NCBI GenBank assembly: GCA_937995735.1 | Contig: CALKIZ010000072.1 | Location: forward strand, 1 to 64,000 | Direction of reading: 5' to 3' | From: an uncultured Neomegalonema sp. | GTDB taxonomy: Bacteria; Pseudomonadota; Alphaproteobacteria; Rhodobacterales; Rhodobacteraceae | DNA: 64,000 nt | Shown here: positions 61,772 through 64,000 of the stretch, piece by piece | Position numbering within the stretch: position 1 is the stretch's first letter | How the letters are laid out: the number at the start of each line of letters is the position of its first letter | Translations under genes and position numbers: made by a program | Notes under the pieces: generated by a model | What the model was told of the DNA's origin: nothing | Database searches by the model: none | The model's input: only the letters and a program-made list of their open reading frames with translations

Positions 61772-62097
61772 TAGTCTTCGCCTTCCATCAGCTCGGCCTT
61801 GGCAACCGTCAGCAGTTCTTCTGATTTGGCGCGAAGTTCGGCTTCGTCAATCGACGCATTACGCTCTTTTGCATCGGAGAGGACTTTTTGAATGACGTCA
61901 TCATCGCCCGCTTCTTTCAGATCAGCACCAATGAGAGTGACGCCGTATTTTTCGGCTTCGTCTTCAGAAAATCCCCATTTCTCGCCGATCCAAGCCGCAA
62001 GCATTCTATTACGGCGCGCTTCGGCTTTGAATGTCATCTCCGCGTCGTGAGCAAATTTCTTCTCAAATGCTTTTTTACGATCGTTCAAGCTGTCCAT
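61771..62097 (-). CDS. F1-ATPase inhibitor zeta subunit (DUF1476)
   Basis: A 108-residue helical protein beginning MDSLNDRKKAFEKKFAHDAEMTFKAEARRN, the highly conserved DUF1476 N-terminus, and continuing LLAAWIGEKWG-like (here MLAAWIGEKWGFSEDEAE). In Paracoccus this family is the zeta subunit that blocks F1-ATPase rotation. The inhibitory segment is the first twenty residues. This subunit is characteristic of alphaproteobacteria. It overlaps the start region of the DUF2256 gene. Confidence 0.95.
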   Translation of the reverse strand: MDSLNDRKKAFEKKFAHDAEMTFKAEARRNRMLAAWIGEKWGFSEDEAEKYGVTLIGADLKEAGDDDVIQKVLSDAKERNASIDEAELRAKSEELLTVAKAELMEGED

Positions 62098-62234
62098 AGT
62101 CGTCGGTCCTCACGGCTGAAATGGTTTACCACGGCATATAAGGTGTGACGGACACGAGGGGAAGGCCGATATGTGTTGAGGAGATCGTTTATGTACCCGT
62201 AGTTCGGGATTGTTGGGCATTTGACGGATTGCGC

Positions 62235-62441
62235 TTATTTCGTTTTTTGCTTTGGCTGTTTTTTACTTCCGAAGAAAAGATCAAAAAGCGAAGGTGAATT
62301 TGTAGTGTTTTTACCGCTGGATTTTTGGCGTTCAATTTTCACTTTTTCACTATCATTCTGACGATCAGATCCGCCGCCCCTAGCAAAAGCGGGCGCAGCA
62401 ATAACTCCGATAAGCAGAGCGAGCATGAGATTGCGAAACAT
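62235..62441 (-). CDS. Small secreted basic protein of unknown function
   Basis: Not recognised. From ATG-62441 the 68-residue product has a signal peptide (MFRNLMLALLIGVIAAPAFA) and a short mature chain, RGGGSDRQNDSEKVKIERQK, then SPSLFDLFFGSKKQPKQKTK: basic and disordered apart from the aromatic LFDLFFG. ATG-62474 would give a poor leader. The gene lies alone between rlmB and the DUF1476 gene, with 137 bases upstream. Confidence 0.55.
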   Translation of the reverse strand: MFRNLMLALLIGVIAAPAFARGGGSDRQNDSEKVKIERQKSSGKNTTNSPSLFDLFFGSKKQPKQKTK

Positions 62442-62542
62442 TGCGCTATCCTTTTTTCCGTATGGAATACTCAATCAAATAGCACCAATTTACGAGAGCG
62501 CCTCTCAAACACATTCAAAGCCGTGTCACTCACCGTGATCGC

Positions 62543-63307
62543 TCACGCTCGGCTGGCATATAATGCAACTGCCGCAGCATTCGATACATTTAGCGATGCA
62601 AAGCTCGTCTGTGAGGGTATCGACGCCAAAGCATCGCAGGTTTCCTGTGTTTTCTCGCGCAATCCTGCTCCTTCCGCGCCCAAAACGATGCCAATAGGCG
62701 ACCCGCGCGCCGCCTGCATCGCATCGCCCAAAGATAACGGAGCTTGCCCGTCCAAGCCGATCATCACATAGCCAAGCTCTTGCAGCGCAACCATCTCGTT
62801 AGAGATATTGCGCACCCGTAGATAAGGTTGGCGCTCTAATGCCCCACTCGCCGCCTTTGCCAGAGCGCCAGTTTCAGGAGCTGAATGCCGGAAAGGAGCG
62901 ATCACAGCTTTCGCGCCAAAAACCTCAGCAGTTCGCAAAATAGCACCGACATTATGAGGGTCGCTGACCCTATCCAGCACCAGCGTTACCGCGCCCTCTT
63001 CCGCTTTACAGACATCTGTTGGCCCGCCCCATTCCAATCCTTCTGTCTCTAGCGCAACGCCCTGATGCACTGAATTCGGGTCAATCGGAGCCGAGAATTT
63101 CCGCGCATCGCATGTCTCAGGCGTGATCTCCGCTGTCTCGATTGCTTCCGCAAGCTGGTTTTGTGCGTTTAGCGTGACAACCAAGCGGTGCTTTTTACGA
63201 TTTGAGTTAAGCAAGGCGGCCCGGACAGCATGGATGCCAAACATCCAGTACCGCCCGCTTTCAAAGCGGTTTTGCCAAGTTTCGCGTGGTCGATTTGTTT
63301 TTTTCAT
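62543..63307 (-). CDS. rlmB: 23S rRNA (guanosine-2'-O-)-methyltransferase RlmB
   Basis: SpoU/TrmH (SPOUT) methyltransferase. The 254-residue protein has the N-terminal substrate-binding domain RYWMFGIHAVRAALLNSNRKKHRLV and the knot-forming C-terminal domain. Motif 1 is LVLDRVSDPHNVGAILRTAEVFGA, motif 2 IGIVLGAEGAGLRE, motif 3 SLNVSNAAAVALYA. The HAVRAALLN opening favours RlmB (23S G2251) over TrmH. It precedes the plus-strand tRNA-Tyr gene in divergent orientation. Confidence 0.9.
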   Translation of the reverse strand: MKKTNRPRETWQNRFESGRYWMFGIHAVRAALLNSNRKKHRLVVTLNAQNQLAEAIETAEITPETCDARKFSAPIDPNSVHQGVALETEGLEWGGPTDVCKAEEGAVTLVLDRVSDPHNVGAILRTAEVFGAKAVIAPFRHSAPETGALAKAASGALERQPYLRVRNISNEMVALQELGYVMIGLDGQAPLSLGDAMQAARGSPIGIVLGAEGAGLREKTQETCDALASIPSQTSFASLNVSNAAAVALYASRA

Positions 63308-63451
63308 CGCGCCCTCATAAGCGCGTCCCGGGTGACAGGCAAGTCAGGTTGGAAAACGTCTAAACTCTTGCGGCTTTCGTCTTGACGCACAAGGAGCCAT
63401 CCCCTAAACCGCCTCCACTCTGCAAAGACTAACCGTATAGCGGTATCCCGT

Positions 63452-63537
63452 GGAGGGGTGGCAGAGTGGTCAAATGCAACGGACTGTAACTCCGTCAGGG
63501 TAACCTTACGCTGGTTCGAATCCAGCCCCCTCCACCA
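63452..63537 (+). tRNA. tRNA-Tyr (anticodon GTA)
   Basis: A class II tRNA: acceptor stem GGAGGGG..CCCCTCC, D-arm with AGTGGTCAAATGC, anticodon stem-loop GGACTGTAACTCCG (GTA), a long variable arm (CAGGGTAACCTTACG) and T-arm CTGGTTCGAATCCAG, with CCA encoded at the 3' end. The long extra arm and GTA fix the identity as tyrosine. Confidence 0.97.
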
Positions 63538-63658
63538 TTTATCTTCTCTCAATCGATGATTATCCACAGAGTTTTGTTATCCAATTTTGAAAATCTTATT
63601 TGACTAATCATTAAGTTCATACTATGTTCTAATTTGTTTTCTTATAAAGCGGACCGAT

Positions 63659-64000
63659 ATGAACGAAGAGGCCATCATTGATTATCACCTGAAAAGGTTG
63701 ATCCGGTTGGTTGCTTCGATTTTTTCGTTGGTCGGATTGGTTACCGGCGGTCCTGTCCTTTCATCTATATCTGACGATGTTCGGCGGCAGGTTTTACGGA
63801 TATTGCAACCTGCAGAATCTTCTCTGCGTCGCTTGATCTATATGCGCGCACGAGGGTTGGTTGTGTCCCCCGCCGCAAAGAGAAAACCGCCCAATCATCC
63901 AATTCCCAAAGGGGATGGGACAAACGATCATATCCCAGCCTTTACGTTATTCGATCCGCGAAAATGGTTCAAAGAACTCGCTAACCAGCATCGTCTTTTG
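63659..64000 (+). CDS. Unrecognised protein, 5' part only (runs off the window)
   Basis: The frame from ATG-63659 stays open to the right edge: 114 codons. It begins MNEEAIIDYHLKRLIRLVAS, has a moderately hydrophobic stretch (about 14-36, LIRLVASIFSLVGLVTGG) and a charged region DDVRRQVLRILQPAESSLRR, then a proline-rich KRKPPNHPIPKG. It could be anchored by one membrane helix. I do not recognise it. It follows tRNA-Tyr by 121 bases; no ribosome site stronger than AAAGCGGACC is evident. Confidence 0.65.
   Translation, partial: MNEEAIIDYHLKRLIRLVASIFSLVGLVTGGPVLSSISDDVRRQVLRILQPAESSLRRLIYMRARGLVVSPAAKRKPPNHPIPKGDGTNDHIPAFTLFDPRKWFKELANQHRLL

Noticed and set aside
63304-63567. Minus-strand open frame over the tRNA-Tyr gene
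   Set aside because: It reads through the antisense strand of a clear tRNA. Such products are a well-known false annotation.

Overview
The window looks like part of an alphaproteobacterial chromosome, probably from a marine, aerobic lineage. The evidence is the conserved order dusB-ntrB-ntrC-ntrY-ntrX-trkA-trkH-hfq-hflX, a fused ispDF gene, the alphaproteobacterial F1-ATPase inhibitor (DUF1476), an alpha-type DksA that keeps only one zinc-finger cysteine, an aerobic-type cobaltochelatase gene (cobN), and a convincing DMSP demethylase gene (dmdA). Coding density is high, and many neighbours overlap by ATGA or TAATG. Gene names rest on reading motifs and on remembered families; no database search was possible.

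Layout. 1-140: end of an IS5-family insertion sequence, cut by the window edge. 186-12169 (minus): tRNA modification, nitrogen-sensing two-component pairs NtrBC and NtrYX, Trk potassium uptake, Hfq and HflX. A palindrome matching the NtrC operator pattern lies before dusB. 12248-14482 (plus): ispDF, pgpA and the CinA-type amidohydrolase gene pncC. 14595-21204: a surface-glycan island with a polyprenol-type glycosyltransferase, a hexapeptide acyltransferase, a WecE-type sugar transaminase, a GtrA flippase-like protein, two methyltransferases and a membrane glycosyltransferase. 21211-28848: mixed metabolism (quinone oxidoreductase, DnaJ-like protein, hydrolase, MetY, alcohol dehydrogenase, a double-PilZ protein, FMN protein, KdsB).

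28850-40316 (minus) is rich in cobalamin genes: cobO, then a lipoprotein and an ECF sigma factor/vWA membrane protein pair, then cobN, a small secreted protein, cobW, bluB and a HupE-type transporter headed by a cobalamin riboswitch. The riboswitch-hupE-bluB-cobW-X-cobN run reads as one B12-repressed unit for cobalt entry, cobalt insertion and lower-ligand synthesis. 40439-47246 is mostly plus-strand housekeeping: M23 peptidase, GST, ArfB, pyruvate kinase, trypsin-like protease and a FAH-family enzyme. Two related small secreted proteins sit on the minus strand there.

47266-57763 (minus) is a long co-directional block with dmdA, an acyl-CoA synthetase that could be DmdB, LysE and MFS transporters, a VOC protein, a DUF3726 gene with an unrecognised 571-residue partner, an orphan BMP-type binding protein, and a DUF1326/DUF2182 pair. 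57878-63307 (minus) holds Ppx/GppA, DksA, an iron-sulphur photolyase (PhrB type), a tiny DUF2256 zinc-ribbon gene with no ordinary start codon, the F1-ATPase zeta inhibitor and RlmB. The window ends with tRNA-Tyr and a gene cut by the right edge.

Most likely to repay a second look: the ECF sigma/vWA pair, the B12 operon with its embedded secreted protein, the DMSP-linked cluster of unknown genes, and the DUF2256-PhrB-DUF1476 overlap with an apparent ATC start.
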